Source: Bacteroidota bacterium
Lineage (GTDB): Bacteria > Bacteroidota > Ignavibacteria > UBA10030 > UBA6906
NCBI GenBank assembly: GCA_019637975.1
Contig: JAHBUR010000006.1
Span: forward strand, 1-64,000
Reading direction: 5' to 3'
DNA length: 64,000 nt
A program made the translations under genes and the position numbers. Each line of letters starts with the position of its first letter. Positions within the stretch are counted from its first letter, which is position 1. Positions 25,477-34,500 of the stretch are shown here, piece after piece. Below the pieces are notes generated by a model. The model saw only the letters and a list, made by a program, of their open reading frames with translations, made no database searches and was not told the DNA's origin.

Positions 25477-26582
25477 CAGGAGGCTTTGGCGCTGCCTTCA
25501 ATCTCATGTGCCAGCAGAAGTTCCTGCGTTCGCTTCCGTTCGGCTCTCGTCAGGAATCCGACGGCGACCAGAATAAAAACGAGAGCCAACCAATCCTGCG
25601 TGCCGGGAAATCTTCCGCTGAAGGCGAAGTACGAGACGAGGGTTGCCGCAGTTCCTGCAACAAGCGACGTCAGCCTGTTGACGAGTCCGGCGAAGGTTGC
25701 GGTTCGTCCCTTGAACATGAAAATGAAAACGGAAAAGAACGCCACGATACCGTACGCGAAGCCCGCAACTACGGCAAGCGACCACAACGAGTGCGGGCTG
25801 GCAATGCTGTTACGGAATGTGACAAGTTCCGCGCTGACATTGTTGAACCATTCCGGTGATTTGAAAAGGATGTAGGTGGCGAGCATCATCGTCAGTGATG
25901 CTGCAATCTGCTCGATGGCAAAGAAGCCGTTGTTGTCTAACTTCACGCCTTTCGCCCGTGTGTTCTTGTAATAGTTCATGATGTAAATGCGCAGCGAGTA
26001 CGCGACAATGTAGCTGCCCAGTATGGCAAGGGCAACAGTGGAGGCCGCGAAGTCGAAATCGTTCGGGCCTACCCAGAAAATGTTTATCGCTGCCGCAATC
26101 AAGGCAAAGACGACGGCGATGTTCTCTTCCCAATAGACGCGTTTGGTGAGAATTCCCTGTTTGATCTGCACAGCATCAACAACCCGGCTGATGATGATGA
26201 CGCTCGCTCGCATAATCACCATCGCCACCATAACAGAGATTGGAAGAAGATACATCATTGTTGTTGTCGGGATGATGACGGCTGTACAGACTCCCGACGG
26301 GATGATGTACAGAACCTCGGAAGGAAACCGGAATCTCCCCCAGGAGATCATCTTGTTGGATTTGAGTTTGAACCAACGCAGAATGAGCACAACGGAAAGC
26401 GCAACGAGGCTGCCTCCGAATGTGCTGTACACGAGGTACTCGATCTGGTGCATCCCCGGGAAACCGAGTTCCGCTCTGCCTGTGAAATACTTCACGCTGA
26501 CGCCGGTGATGACGTAGAAAACGAAATAGCCGATACAGAGCTGGATGAGGCGCCCGGTACTTCCTTCTGTTGTTCTGAACAT
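25476..26582 (-). CDS. Ten-helix membrane protein, drug/metabolite-transporter-like
   Basis: A 368-residue membrane protein with about ten hydrophobic segments (LIQLCIGYFVFYVITGV, EVLYIIPSGVCTAVIIP, VAMVIMRASVIIISRVV, LWSLAVVAGFAYGIVAFF and others). The two-halves layout resembles EamA/DMT transporters, but no named family is certain. It is coupled to the OPA transporter by an overlapping stop/start and follows the phosphatase gene by 30 bp. All three are probably one transcription unit. Confidence 0.72.
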   Translation of the reverse strand: MFRTTEGSTGRLIQLCIGYFVFYVITGVSVKYFTGRAELGFPGMHQIEYLVYSTFGGSLVALSVVLILRWFKLKSNKMISWGRFRFPSEVLYIIPSGVCTAVIIPTTTMMYLLPISVMVAMVIMRASVIIISRVVDAVQIKQGILTKRVYWEENIAVVFALIAAAINIFWVGPNDFDFAASTVALAILGSYIVAYSLRIYIMNYYKNTRAKGVKLDNNGFFAIEQIAASLTMMLATYILFKSPEWFNNVSAELVTFRNSIASPHSLWSLAVVAGFAYGIVAFFSVFIFMFKGRTATFAGLVNRLTSLVAGTAATLVSYFAFSGRFPGTQDWLALVFILVAVGFLTRAERKRTQELLLAHEIEGSAKAS

Positions 26583-26612
26583 TATACACTCATGAAATGT
26601 TGAATGGCGCAG

Positions 26613-28253
26613 TTACTTGAGGGCTTCCGTCAGAACGCGGCCGCCGCGGCCTGCCGGAAGTTCGATGCCGAGCAATGCGGAAAGCGTCGGCGCAATATCA
26701 ACCGGGCTGGCTTCGACCGCATACGTGCCCTTGCGAATTCCGGCGCCGACGAAAACAAGAGGAACGTGGGCGTCATATTCGTACGGCTCGCCGTGTGAAG
26801 CGCCCGCAGTCCAGTTGCTTTCCGTCCAATAGGGCCTCAGCGCATAGACCACATCCCCGCTGCGGACTTTGTGGAAGCTGCGCTTCAGTTTGTTTTCCAC
26901 CGGCCCGGTGGCGGCAAGTGCGGACAGTTGGCTGCTGCTGTATGCCGCGGCAATCGGGTGATATGTACGCAGCGAGTCGGCGAGCTCGCTTGCTGCCCAC
27001 TCGAGCGTTGGAACCTTCATCTGTTGGAATGTCTCCCGATTGAAGTAGATGTTGTTTGCCACGATGGCATCAATCCACTTTGCGTCATTCTGCGGCTCGC
27101 CAAATCGTCTCGTAAGAACTCTGGAGCAGAATTCCTTCAGCGAATCAACCCGGACTCGTCCTGCGTCGGCATTCGGATGATGGCGTTTCATGTATTCCGG
27201 AATCGGCGCGACGCCGTGATCGGCAGAGAGGACAAACACGCAGTTGCTCAATCCTATTCTCTTCTCAAGAAAGGAAAGAAAATCCGCCAAAATCTGATCC
27301 GTCCGTAACGCCATATCCATCACTTCAATACTGTGGGGTCCATACGCATGTCCCACAATGTCGGGGGCGGAGAATCCTACGCACAACAAGTCGGTAAGTC
27401 CGCGCTGCCCGAGGTTCTCGGCCTCGATTGCCTTCTTGGCAAATTCGTTCAGAATCTCCGAGCTAAACGGGCTTCTTGCCAACGACCAGTAATACGAGGG
27501 GGTGATTTTCGTTGTGTCAAGCCCGTTGATTGTGTGAGGGAAAGTCCTGCCTGAACCATCCTGATCCGTTTCGTAGGGCACGTTATCATCGTCCATGAAC
27601 CGGTAGGCGGAATCGGGGAGCTTCTTGTTCCAGACTTTTCCGAAGAATGAATCGATGTAGCCCGATCGGTTGAATTGCTTTACCCACGCCGGAAGTTCGT
27701 TCGCATAGTAGTTCGAGGAAATGAAAACCGAATCCTTCATCCAATAGACGCCATTGGGCATTTTGCCGCCCATCAGAATGGCGGCCCGGTCCTTGTTCGA
27801 AACGGAAACCACTTTCGCATGAAAGCCGTATTTCATACGCAGCTCGTCGCCGAGTGTCGAGCCGATGAAATTGCGGGGCGAGCGGCCCGTACCTTGCGAG
27901 CCAATGAGCGCCGCATTCCGATCTTCTACACAGTACATCCATTTCCGGCTGTCGCGGTCGAACCAATCGTTGCCGATGATACCGTTGACATTGCCGTACG
28001 TGCCGCTGAGCAACGCGGCATGTCCCGGCCCTGTCGTGTTGATGGCATGTTTGAAACTCGCGTTCGTGAAGTTTGCCCCGTTCTCAAGAAAGTACCTGAA
28101 CCCGCCCTTGCCGAAATGCTGCCCGAACCGTGTGATGTAATCGTAGCGGAATTGGTCGAGACTGATAACGACGATGAGCTTTGGTGAGGATGCGCGGGCC
28201 TGCATAGCTGCTGCAACGCAGAACAGCGTGATGGTGAAAATTCGCTTGACCAT
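26613..28253 (-). CDS. PafA-type alkaline phosphatase/phosphodiesterase
   Basis: A 546-residue exported hydrolase of the alkaline phosphatase superfamily. The signal peptide is residues 1-21. Metal and nucleophile sites are visible: D33 in VISLDQFRYD, the nucleophilic threonine in NTTGPGHA (73-74), D and H in SAPDIVGHAYG, DH in LSADHGVAP, and a late His in SHGEPYEYDAHVPLVFVG. PafA-like enzymes release phosphate from a broad range of monoesters in the periplasm of Bacteroidota; related enzymes act on diesters. It leads an operon with two transporters, consistent with scavenging phosphate esters. Confidence 0.9.
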   Translation of the reverse strand: MVKRIFTITLFCVAAAMQARASSPKLIVVISLDQFRYDYITRFGQHFGKGGFRYFLENGANFTNASFKHAINTTGPGHAALLSGTYGNVNGIIGNDWFDRDSRKWMYCVEDRNAALIGSQGTGRSPRNFIGSTLGDELRMKYGFHAKVVSVSNKDRAAILMGGKMPNGVYWMKDSVFISSNYYANELPAWVKQFNRSGYIDSFFGKVWNKKLPDSAYRFMDDDNVPYETDQDGSGRTFPHTINGLDTTKITPSYYWSLARSPFSSEILNEFAKKAIEAENLGQRGLTDLLCVGFSAPDIVGHAYGPHSIEVMDMALRTDQILADFLSFLEKRIGLSNCVFVLSADHGVAPIPEYMKRHHPNADAGRVRVDSLKEFCSRVLTRRFGEPQNDAKWIDAIVANNIYFNRETFQQMKVPTLEWAASELADSLRTYHPIAAAYSSSQLSALAATGPVENKLKRSFHKVRSGDVVYALRPYWTESNWTAGASHGEPYEYDAHVPLVFVGAGIRKGTYAVEASPVDIAPTLSALLGIELPAGRGGRVLTEALK

Positions 28254-28443
28254 TGAATGACTCGTGGCGGAAATGACTGTGAAAAACAGAGTAGGATGTT
28301 GGAAAAGTGTAGTGAAAAGTCGTTAGAAAAGAAAGGGAAGATCGTGTTCGGTGAGTTGCATGCTTCCGGCCGTCACATGGCTTGCTTGAAATTCAGCCTC
28401 TTTTTCTGCAACTTGATCCCGACGACGAGGAGATGCAGCAGTC

Positions 28444-29202
28444 ATGTTGTTGATCATTCCCGCAATTGAGATTTGCGCTGAACATTGCGTACGCACGGTT
28501 GTCGGAGCCGATGGCACGACGTACTCCGACGACCCGGTTCGCACGGTCAAATTGTGGCGTATGGAGAACGCGAAAACGCTGCACGTCACCGATGTCGACG
28601 GTGCACTTGCGGGAAAGCCCGTCAATCTGGGGACAGTCGGCGAGATGATCAGGGCTGTGGATATTCCGATTGAAGTGGGGGGCGGGTTCCGGACATTTGA
28701 TGATGTGTGTGCCGCATTCGAGATCGGCGCGTACCGCGTCCTCATCAGCACCATGCTTATTGAAAGCCCCGACGATGCGAAGCGGGCGCTTGACAGATTC
28801 GGTTCAAGTAAAGTGGTTGTCGGGATTGACGCTATTGACGGACTTGCAGCAACTCATGGCTGGCAGCACACATCGGGCTTGTCACCCCTTTCCGTTGCCT
28901 TGAACGCGAAAGCACTGGGCTTCAAACGCCTTGTCTATACCGATATCAACAAGCACAGAAACCTCGAAGGCGTGAATCTTGAAGTTCTTCGCCAACTTAC
29001 CGAGGTAACAGGAATGCGCGTAACATCCGCCGGCGGTATTCGCGGCCTCGATGATTTGCTGAAAGTTCAGGAATTGCAGCAATACGGCGTCGATTCCGTC
29101 ATTATGGGGCGCTCGTTGTACGAGAACAAATTCTCCTGCCAGGCGCTGTGGCGAATGTGCGAGAAGGAGAATTTTCCCTACACGGCACGGGTTCAATTCT
29201 GA
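28444..29202 (+). CDS. HisA-like (beta/alpha)8 isomerase with an altered catalytic residue
   Basis: A 252-residue protein of the HisA/HisF family. HisA converts ProFAR to PRFAR in histidine synthesis. Phosphate-binding glycines are present (IEVGGGFRTFDD near 77-86 and TSAGGIRGLDD near 195), and the second catalytic aspartate is D129 in GIDAIDG. The first catalytic aspartate, normally in IPAIDL, is glutamate here (E9 in IPAIEICAEH), and the KDG that follows is replaced. No other his gene lies nearby; purE follows by 30 bp. It could be a true HisA with a conservative change or a paralogue with another sugar-phosphate substrate. Confidence 0.8.
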   Translation: MLLIIPAIEICAEHCVRTVVGADGTTYSDDPVRTVKLWRMENAKTLHVTDVDGALAGKPVNLGTVGEMIRAVDIPIEVGGGFRTFDDVCAAFEIGAYRVLISTMLIESPDDAKRALDRFGSSKVVVGIDAIDGLAATHGWQHTSGLSPLSVALNAKALGFKRLVYTDINKHRNLEGVNLEVLRQLTEVTGMRVTSAGGIRGLDDLLKVQELQQYGVDSVIMGRSLYENKFSCQALWRMCEKENFPYTARVQF

Positions 29203-29232
29203 TTCTATACTATTCCTAACTCTCAGTGTGTC

Positions 29233-29691
29233 ATGGCAAAAGTTGCAATACTTCTCGGAAGCAAATCCGACGAAGCGGTTATGCAGGGATGCGCCGACTA
29301 TCTTACGAAGTTCGGCATACCGTTCGATTTGAAAGTCTCTTCCGCCCACAGAAATCCCGACGAAACCGCGGAATTCTGCAAGAATGCGGAGAAGAACGGC
29401 TATTCAATAATTGTTGCCGCGGCGGGCATGGCGGCGCATTTGCCCGGCGTCGCCGCATCGCATGCTACAATCCCCGTTATCGGAGTTCCGCTGGAGGGTT
29501 CGGCGTTGAACGGCGTTGATGCACTCTATTCAATTGTGCAGATGCCCGCCGGAATTCCCGTTGCCACAGTTGCCATCGGAAGCGCGGGGGCAAAGAATGC
29601 AGCCGTGCTTGCGGCCGAAATTCTCGCACTGCACGATTCGTCGATCAAGCAAAAGCTGATTGAATTCAGAAAGCAAGGGGCGAAGTTCTGA
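29233..29691 (+). CDS. purE: N5-carboxyaminoimidazole ribonucleotide mutase
   Basis: A 152-residue class I PurE, moving the carboxyl group on the purine precursor from N5 to C4. The signature LLGSKSDEAVM (8-18), the catalytic histidine region VSSAHRNPDET (38-48) and AAAGMAAHLPGVAA (66-79) are all intact, and the length is typical. It lies 30 bp after the HisA-like gene and 34 bp before the PfkB kinase, so the three are likely co-transcribed. PurK is not in the window. Confidence 0.95.
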   Translation: MAKVAILLGSKSDEAVMQGCADYLTKFGIPFDLKVSSAHRNPDETAEFCKNAEKNGYSIIVAAAGMAAHLPGVAASHATIPVIGVPLEGSALNGVDALYSIVQMPAGIPVATVAIGSAGAKNAAVLAAEILALHDSSIKQKLIEFRKQGAKF

Positions 29692-29725
29692 TCGCCCGCC
29701 ACGTCAACACCTCTACAGGCCAGCC

Positions 29726-30637
29726 ATGAAGTTTCTCGTCATCGGCCACATGTGTCTCGATGTCATTCATCCTGTTGATGAACCCGAAGTGCAAAGCTAC
29801 GGCGGGATCTACTACTCGATTGCCACGCTTGCGTCCCTTCTTGGCGAGAATGATCGCATCATTCCTGTTTTCGGAGTGAACAAGAATCACTATGAGCCGC
29901 TCATTCAACATCTGAAACAATTTCCGAATGTCGATACCTTGGCGATTTTTCAGTTTGATGAACCGACGAACAACGTTCATCTCTTCTATCAGAATAAGGA
30001 AACACGCATCGAATGCTCGAAGGATATCTCGAAGCCGATTCCGTTTAGTCGCATCAAGGACTTCCTGAAGGTGGATGGTATTCTTGTGAACATGATTTCG
30101 GGTTCCGATATCACCGTGAACACGCTCGACGAAATTCGCATGGCCGTGCGGGAGAAGAATATTCCGGTTCATTTCGACTATCACAGTCTCACGCTCGGCA
30201 TCAGTCCCAACTTCGAACGGTTTCGCCGCCCTGTATCCGACTGGCGCCGGTGGGCGTTCATGACGGACACAGTTCAACTGAACGAAGAAGAGATTGGCGG
30301 ACTTACGCTCGAAAAGCTGACCGAACAGCAAACGGTCGGGCACATGCTCACGTTGGGCGTGAAGGGGCTTGTGGTTACGCGGGGAGAACGCGGCGTTTCG
30401 CTGTTCTTCAACGAACATAAGAAAGTCATCCGGCAGGACATTGACGGGTTGGCCGTTGAGCGGCCGCGTGACGCAACCGGATGCGGCGACGTGTTCGGGG
30501 CGGCGTTTCACCTTCATTATGTGAAGAACTGCGATCTGCCTGCTGCGGCAACGTTCGCCAATCAGGTGGCGGCTGCAAAGGCAAACATGGTAGGCTCGGA
30601 TGATATCCGGCAATTGAAATCATTTGCAACAACGTGA
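29726..30637 (+). CDS. PfkB-family carbohydrate/nucleoside kinase
   Basis: A 303-residue ribokinase-fold kinase. GHMCLDVIHPV opens the protein, and PfkB signature 2 with the catalytic base is RDATGCGDVFGAAFH (about residue 250), in which the usual TGAGD is TGCGD. The YGGIYYSIA segment takes the place of the usual N-terminal GG motif. The ATG at 29726 was chosen because the first beta strand starts there. The substrate cannot be predicted; the neighbours purE and dapB do not decide it. Confidence 0.85.
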   Translation: MKFLVIGHMCLDVIHPVDEPEVQSYGGIYYSIATLASLLGENDRIIPVFGVNKNHYEPLIQHLKQFPNVDTLAIFQFDEPTNNVHLFYQNKETRIECSKDISKPIPFSRIKDFLKVDGILVNMISGSDITVNTLDEIRMAVREKNIPVHFDYHSLTLGISPNFERFRRPVSDWRRWAFMTDTVQLNEEEIGGLTLEKLTEQQTVGHMLTLGVKGLVVTRGERGVSLFFNEHKKVIRQDIDGLAVERPRDATGCGDVFGAAFHLHYVKNCDLPAAATFANQVAAAKANMVGSDDIRQLKSFATT

Positions 30638-30647
30638 AGGCATAAAC

Positions 30648-31379
30648 ATGAACCTTGCTCTCATCGGGTACGGGAAGATGGGGAGGGAGATCGATGCAGT
30701 GGCGCGGGAAAAAGGGATCACGATTCTTCAGATCTTCGACGAGAAGGAAAATCACGGGGGCCACGCGCTGAACACTTCCGCGCTAGCGGGGGTGGATGTG
30801 TGCATTGATTTCTCGACGCCGTTTGCCGTGATGGACAATATCAAAGCCGTGGTTTCGTGCGGGAAAAACATCGTCGTCGGAACAACGGGATGGTACGACA
30901 AGTTAGACGACGTTCGCAAGATGGTGAAGGAGAAGAATACGGGATTTCTCTATTCGTCGAACTTTTCGCTCGGCGTCAATATCTTCCTGCATATTCTGAA
31001 GGATGCGGCTCATATCTTCGACAAGTATGCCGAGTACGATGTCGCGATTCTCGAATCCCACCACAACAAAAAAGTCGACAGCCCCAGCGGTACCGCGCTC
31101 TCGCTTGGCTCGACGATAGTCCAGCATGTCCGCCGGAAAACGGAGATTCTCTCGGAAACATCGCACGGACAAATCAAGCCTCACCAACTGCATGTCAGCT
31201 CGACGCGGGTCGGGAGTACAGTCGGGAAGCATTCCGTGATATTTGATTCCGAATGTGACACCATTGAGCTTGTTCATACAGCCAAGAACCGCCGCGGCCT
31301 GGCGCTTGGCGCAGTGGTTGCCGCTGAATGGCTCAAAGGCAAGAAGGGGTTTTTTACGATGAAGGATGTTGTTGTTTAG
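30648..31379 (+). CDS. dapB: 4-hydroxy-tetrahydrodipicolinate reductase
   Basis: A 243-residue DapB, reducing the DapA product with NAD(P)H in lysine and diaminopimelate synthesis. The Rossmann motif is IGYGKMG (5-11), and the active-site signature is ESHHNKKVDSPSGTA (about residues 132-146), with the catalytic histidine pair and lysine. ATG at 30648 follows GAAGG at 30636-30640. It is 10 bp after the kinase gene, and dapA and dapD follow 180 bp later beyond a repeat. Confidence 0.94.
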   Translation: MNLALIGYGKMGREIDAVAREKGITILQIFDEKENHGGHALNTSALAGVDVCIDFSTPFAVMDNIKAVVSCGKNIVVGTTGWYDKLDDVRKMVKEKNTGFLYSSNFSLGVNIFLHILKDAAHIFDKYAEYDVAILESHHNKKVDSPSGTALSLGSTIVQHVRRKTEILSETSHGQIKPHQLHVSSTRVGSTVGKHSVIFDSECDTIELVHTAKNRRGLALGAVVAAEWLKGKKGFFTMKDVVV

Positions 31380-31398
31380 CATGGTGTTGCAGAACGAT

Positions 31399-31516
31399 CC
31401 CGGAAGCCACAGAGACACGGAGCCACAGAGGTTTCTTCCGGGAAAGAGGACGAAGATTCAGTTCATAAAAAGGAAAATGTAACTTTCACGTTGATCCTCT
31501 CTGTGCCTCTGTGTCT
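31399..31516. repeat. Inverted repeat between dapB and dapA, MITE-like
   Basis: A CCACAGAGACACGGAG-type sequence at 31407-31431 (itself two partial units) is inverted at 31496-31516 (CCTCTCTGTGCCTCTGTGTCT). Within the left part CCCGGAAG (31399-31406) and CTTCCGGG (31435-31442) form a further perfect 8-bp pair. This kind of sequence looks like a dispersed non-coding element. Confidence 0.55.
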
Positions 31517-31561
31517 TGATGGCAAGGAGATGTGGTTTCCACGAGAATGAAAAGGAGGTCA

Positions 31562-32458
31562 ATGAAACGTAATCTACTGTTTCGCGGAACGGCAACCGCG
31601 CTTGTTACACCATTCAAAAGCGACGGTTCGCTGGACGAGGCTGCGCTGAGGGCATTCGTCAAATTTCAGCTGAAGGGGAAAGTCGAGGCGCTGGTGCCCG
31701 TCGGCAGTACGGGCGAAGGCGCAACGCTGACCGAAGCCGAACAGGCACGCGTCATTGAAATTGTCGTCGACGAAGTGAACGGCAAGGTGCCCGTCATCGG
31801 CGGGGCGAGCAGCAACTCCACCGCAAAAGCCGTCGCGCTTGCAAAGCAGGTGAAAGCCTGCGGCGCCGATGCCGTGCTGAGTGTTGCTCCGTTCTACAAC
31901 AAGCCGACGCAGGAAGGAATTTTCCGGCACTTCGCGGCTGTTGCCGAAGCCGTGCAGATGCCCGTCGTAATTTACAACGTGCCCGGACGGACATCCTCGA
32001 ACATTGAGGCAGGCACCGCGCTGCGTCTCGCGCAAGAGATCGAGCATGTGGCCGGAGTGAAAGAAGCGTCGGCAAATTTTGCGCAGATCATGGAAATCTT
32101 GCATCATTGCCCTGAAGGATTCGGTGTTTGGTCGGGCGACGATAATCTGACGCTGCCGATGATTGCGCTCGGGGCAGACGGCGTAATTTCCGTGCTTTCG
32201 AACGAAGTCCCCGCAAAATTCTCGGAGCTTGTGCGTCTCGCGTTGAAGGGCAAGCTTGACGATGCCCGCGAGCTTCACTACGAACTGCTGCATCTCATGA
32301 ACATCAACTTCGTCGAGTCCAATCCCATTCCCGTAAAAGCGGCGATGGCGATGATGGGAATGATGGAAGAACATCTGCGGCTCCCGCTCGTTCCACTCTC
32401 CGATGCCTCACGCCCGAAAGTGGAGAGGTGTTTGAAGGAACTCGGCCTGATCAAGTAA
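31562..32458 (+). CDS. dapA: 4-hydroxy-tetrahydrodipicolinate synthase
   Basis: A 298-residue class I aldolase joining pyruvate and aspartate semialdehyde, the committed step to diaminopimelate and lysine. The motif [13 protein letters not shown] (about 46-58), the catalytic tyrosine in IYNVPGRTS (about 136) and the Schiff-base lysine in AGVKEAS (about 164) are all present. The start at 31562 has a strong GGAGGT just upstream. dapD follows after 10 bp. Confidence 0.95.
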   Translation: MKRNLLFRGTATALVTPFKSDGSLDEAALRAFVKFQLKGKVEALVPVGSTGEGATLTEAEQARVIEIVVDEVNGKVPVIGGASSNSTAKAVALAKQVKACGADAVLSVAPFYNKPTQEGIFRHFAAVAEAVQMPVVIYNVPGRTSSNIEAGTALRLAQEIEHVAGVKEASANFAQIMEILHHCPEGFGVWSGDDNLTLPMIALGADGVISVLSNEVPAKFSELVRLALKGKLDDARELHYELLHLMNINFVESNPIPVKAAMAMMGMMEEHLRLPLVPLSDASRPKVERCLKELGLIK

Positions 32459-32468
32459 AGGTATTCGT

Positions 32469-33305
32469 ATGACAACTCTCCGACAAGACATCGAGCGGCT
32501 CTTCGACATGAAACTCGAAGGTGCCGACATTGACCGGGCGCTGAAAGTGTTCAGCAAGTTCAAGTTCTTTCTGAACAAGGGGGAAGTCCGTGCCGCCGAA
32601 TGTGTGAGCGGGGAATGGAGGGTGAATGATTGGGTGAAGAAGGCCATTCTTCTCGGCTTCCGGCTCGGCGATTTGGAGGATGTGTCGATCAACACGCATT
32701 TCAAATTCTTCGACAAAACAACATACCCGCTGAAGCCGATGCAGCTTGCAGACGGCGTCCGGATTGTGCCGGGGGGCTCGTCGATTCGGGATGGCGCGTA
32801 CGTCGCAAAGGGTGTTGTCTGCATGCCGCCGATGTACATCAATGTCGGGGCATATGTGGACGAAGGCACGATGGTGGATTCGCATGCGCTGGTCGGGTCG
32901 TGCGCGCAGATCGGGAAGCGTGTGCATCTCAGCGCGGCGTCGCAAATCGGGGGAGTGTTGGAGCCGGTCGGCGCAATGCCCGTCATTGTCGAAGACGATG
33001 TGTTTATCGGCGGGAATTGCGGCGTGTACGAAGGGACGCGTATACGGCGCGGGGCGGTACTTGCCGCGGGCGTGATTCTCACAAGCGGAACGCGGGTGTA
33101 CGATCTTGTTCATACAACAATCCACCAAAAAGAACAAGGGCGCCCGCTCACGATTCCTGAAAACGCCGTTGTTGTTGCAGGAAGCCGGCCCGTTTCGGAT
33201 GAGTGGGGGATGGAGCAGGGACTTCAGGTGTCGACTCCGGTTATCATAAAATACCGGGACGGAAAGACAAGCGCGGCGGTGGCGTTGGAGGAGGCGTTGC
33301 GGTGA
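32469..33305 (+). CDS. dapD: Tetrahydrodipicolinate N-succinyltransferase
   Basis: A 278-residue hexapeptide-repeat (left-handed beta-helix) acyltransferase of the Escherichia coli DapD type. The N-terminal helical domain ([14 protein letters not shown]) is followed by [30 protein letters not shown], split here as [15 protein letters not shown] and [13 protein letters not shown], and then [15 protein letters not shown]. Its presence points to the succinylase branch of lysine synthesis; DapC and DapE are not in the window. It follows dapA closely. After its stop there is a short tract of TTCTTCG-like units (33307-33336) and no terminator. Confidence 0.94.
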   Translation: MTTLRQDIERLFDMKLEGADIDRALKVFSKFKFFLNKGEVRAAECVSGEWRVNDWVKKAILLGFRLGDLEDVSINTHFKFFDKTTYPLKPMQLADGVRIVPGGSSIRDGAYVAKGVVCMPPMYINVGAYVDEGTMVDSHALVGSCAQIGKRVHLSAASQIGGVLEPVGAMPVIVEDDVFIGGNCGVYEGTRIRRGAVLAAGVILTSGTRVYDLVHTTIHQKEQGRPLTIPENAVVVAGSRPVSDEWGMEQGLQVSTPVIIKYRDGKTSAAVALEEALR

Positions 33306-33388
33306 GTTTGTTCTTCGTTCTTCGTTGTTCGTTGCCGGGTGTTGATCCTGCCCACTAACAATCAACCATCAACATTTCTTCACACCCC

Positions 33389-34357
33389 ATGAACAGCAAA
33401 AAAATCCTCGTTATCGGCAGTAACGGTTTGCTCGGACAAAAATTGTGTGAGATTATCGTTCGCGGCGGAGCCTATTCTCTCACGATTGCTTCAATCGAAG
33501 AGAAGTCTGTCAGGCAGGTAGTCGGGGCGCAGTACCAGAGCGTCGATATTACGAGCAAGAAGGATGTGAAAAGCCTCGTCTTCGACTGTAATCCCGACGT
33601 AATCATCAACGCTGCCGCCATGACGAATGTTGATATCTGCGAAACCGAGCGGGAAATGTGCTGGAAGATCAATGTGGAAGGGGTGGAGAACATCGTCGAG
33701 GCGGCGAAGAAGCGCGACACGAAAGTGATTCATGTTTCAACCGATTATGTGTTCGACGGAAAGACCGGACCCTACACCGAGGACGACAGGCCCGAGCCGC
33801 TGAGCTATTACGGTAAAAGCAAGCTCGCCAGTGAAACCGCCGTGCGGACTGGAGGCGTGCCCTACATGATTGCCCGGACGATGGTGCTGTACGGCTTTGC
33901 TCCAGGTGTGAAGCCGAACTTCGCGCTGTGGCTTATCGACAGTCTCGAAAGCGGAAAGCCCGTCAACATTGTGGACGATCAGTTCGGCAACCCGACGTTG
34001 GTGGATGATCTTGCGTACGGGTTGATTCAGGCGTTCGAAATGGACCGGACGGGCATCTACAATATTGCCGGGCGCGATATTATCAGCCGGTACGAATTCG
34101 CATTGAAACTTGCCAAAGTATTCAATCTCGATCCCCAACTCATTACTCCCATCAAAACATCAACACTCAAGCAACCCGCGCCGCGGCCGTTGAAAAGCGG
34201 ACTGATAACGCTGAAGGCCGAGGTGGAACTTGGCTTCCGTCCGAGCACGGTAGAGCAGGGATTGCTGATTCTCAAAACACAACTCAACCGCACACTCCGC
34301 ATGTTGGCCGACAGCGGCCCGATTCCCGCGCAGAACGTGAGCAAGCCGAAAAGCTAA
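33389..34357 (+). CDS. RmlD/dTDP-4-dehydrorhamnose reductase-like SDR
   Basis: A 322-residue extended short-chain dehydrogenase. The NAD(P)-binding GSNGLLGQ (residues 10-17), VIHVSTDYVFDGKTGPY (about 114-130) and catalytic YYGKSK (about 140-145) match the RmlD substrate-binding family. It could make dTDP-rhamnose for surface polysaccharide, but no rmlA, B or C adjoins it, so a related deoxysugar or other role is open. It is 83 bp after dapD. Confidence 0.82.
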   Translation: MNSKKILVIGSNGLLGQKLCEIIVRGGAYSLTIASIEEKSVRQVVGAQYQSVDITSKKDVKSLVFDCNPDVIINAAAMTNVDICETEREMCWKINVEGVENIVEAAKKRDTKVIHVSTDYVFDGKTGPYTEDDRPEPLSYYGKSKLASETAVRTGGVPYMIARTMVLYGFAPGVKPNFALWLIDSLESGKPVNIVDDQFGNPTLVDDLAYGLIQAFEMDRTGIYNIAGRDIISRYEFALKLAKVFNLDPQLITPIKTSTLKQPAPRPLKSGLITLKAEVELGFRPSTVEQGLLILKTQLNRTLRMLADSGPIPAQNVSKPKS

Positions 34358-34500
34358 TCCACGCAACAGACGGACTCTGTTATGCTCACTGCTCGTGAGA
34401 GTGATTAAACTGAGTAGAGACAAGTCCATTCTCAAGCCTTGAAACTCATGCATCATTTGGGTAGAATGTGCAAGCACATTCATCCCATACATGAGGATTC

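Noticed and set aside
33307-33336. TTCTTCG/TTGTTCG tandem units as a CRISPR-like or regulatory repeat
   Set aside because: Only about four 7-bp imperfect units, without spacers; treated as a simple sequence tract.
34358-34500. Possible T-box leader before serS
   Set aside because: No T-box sequence, specifier stem or terminator pair could be found, and the T-box is not expected in this phylum.
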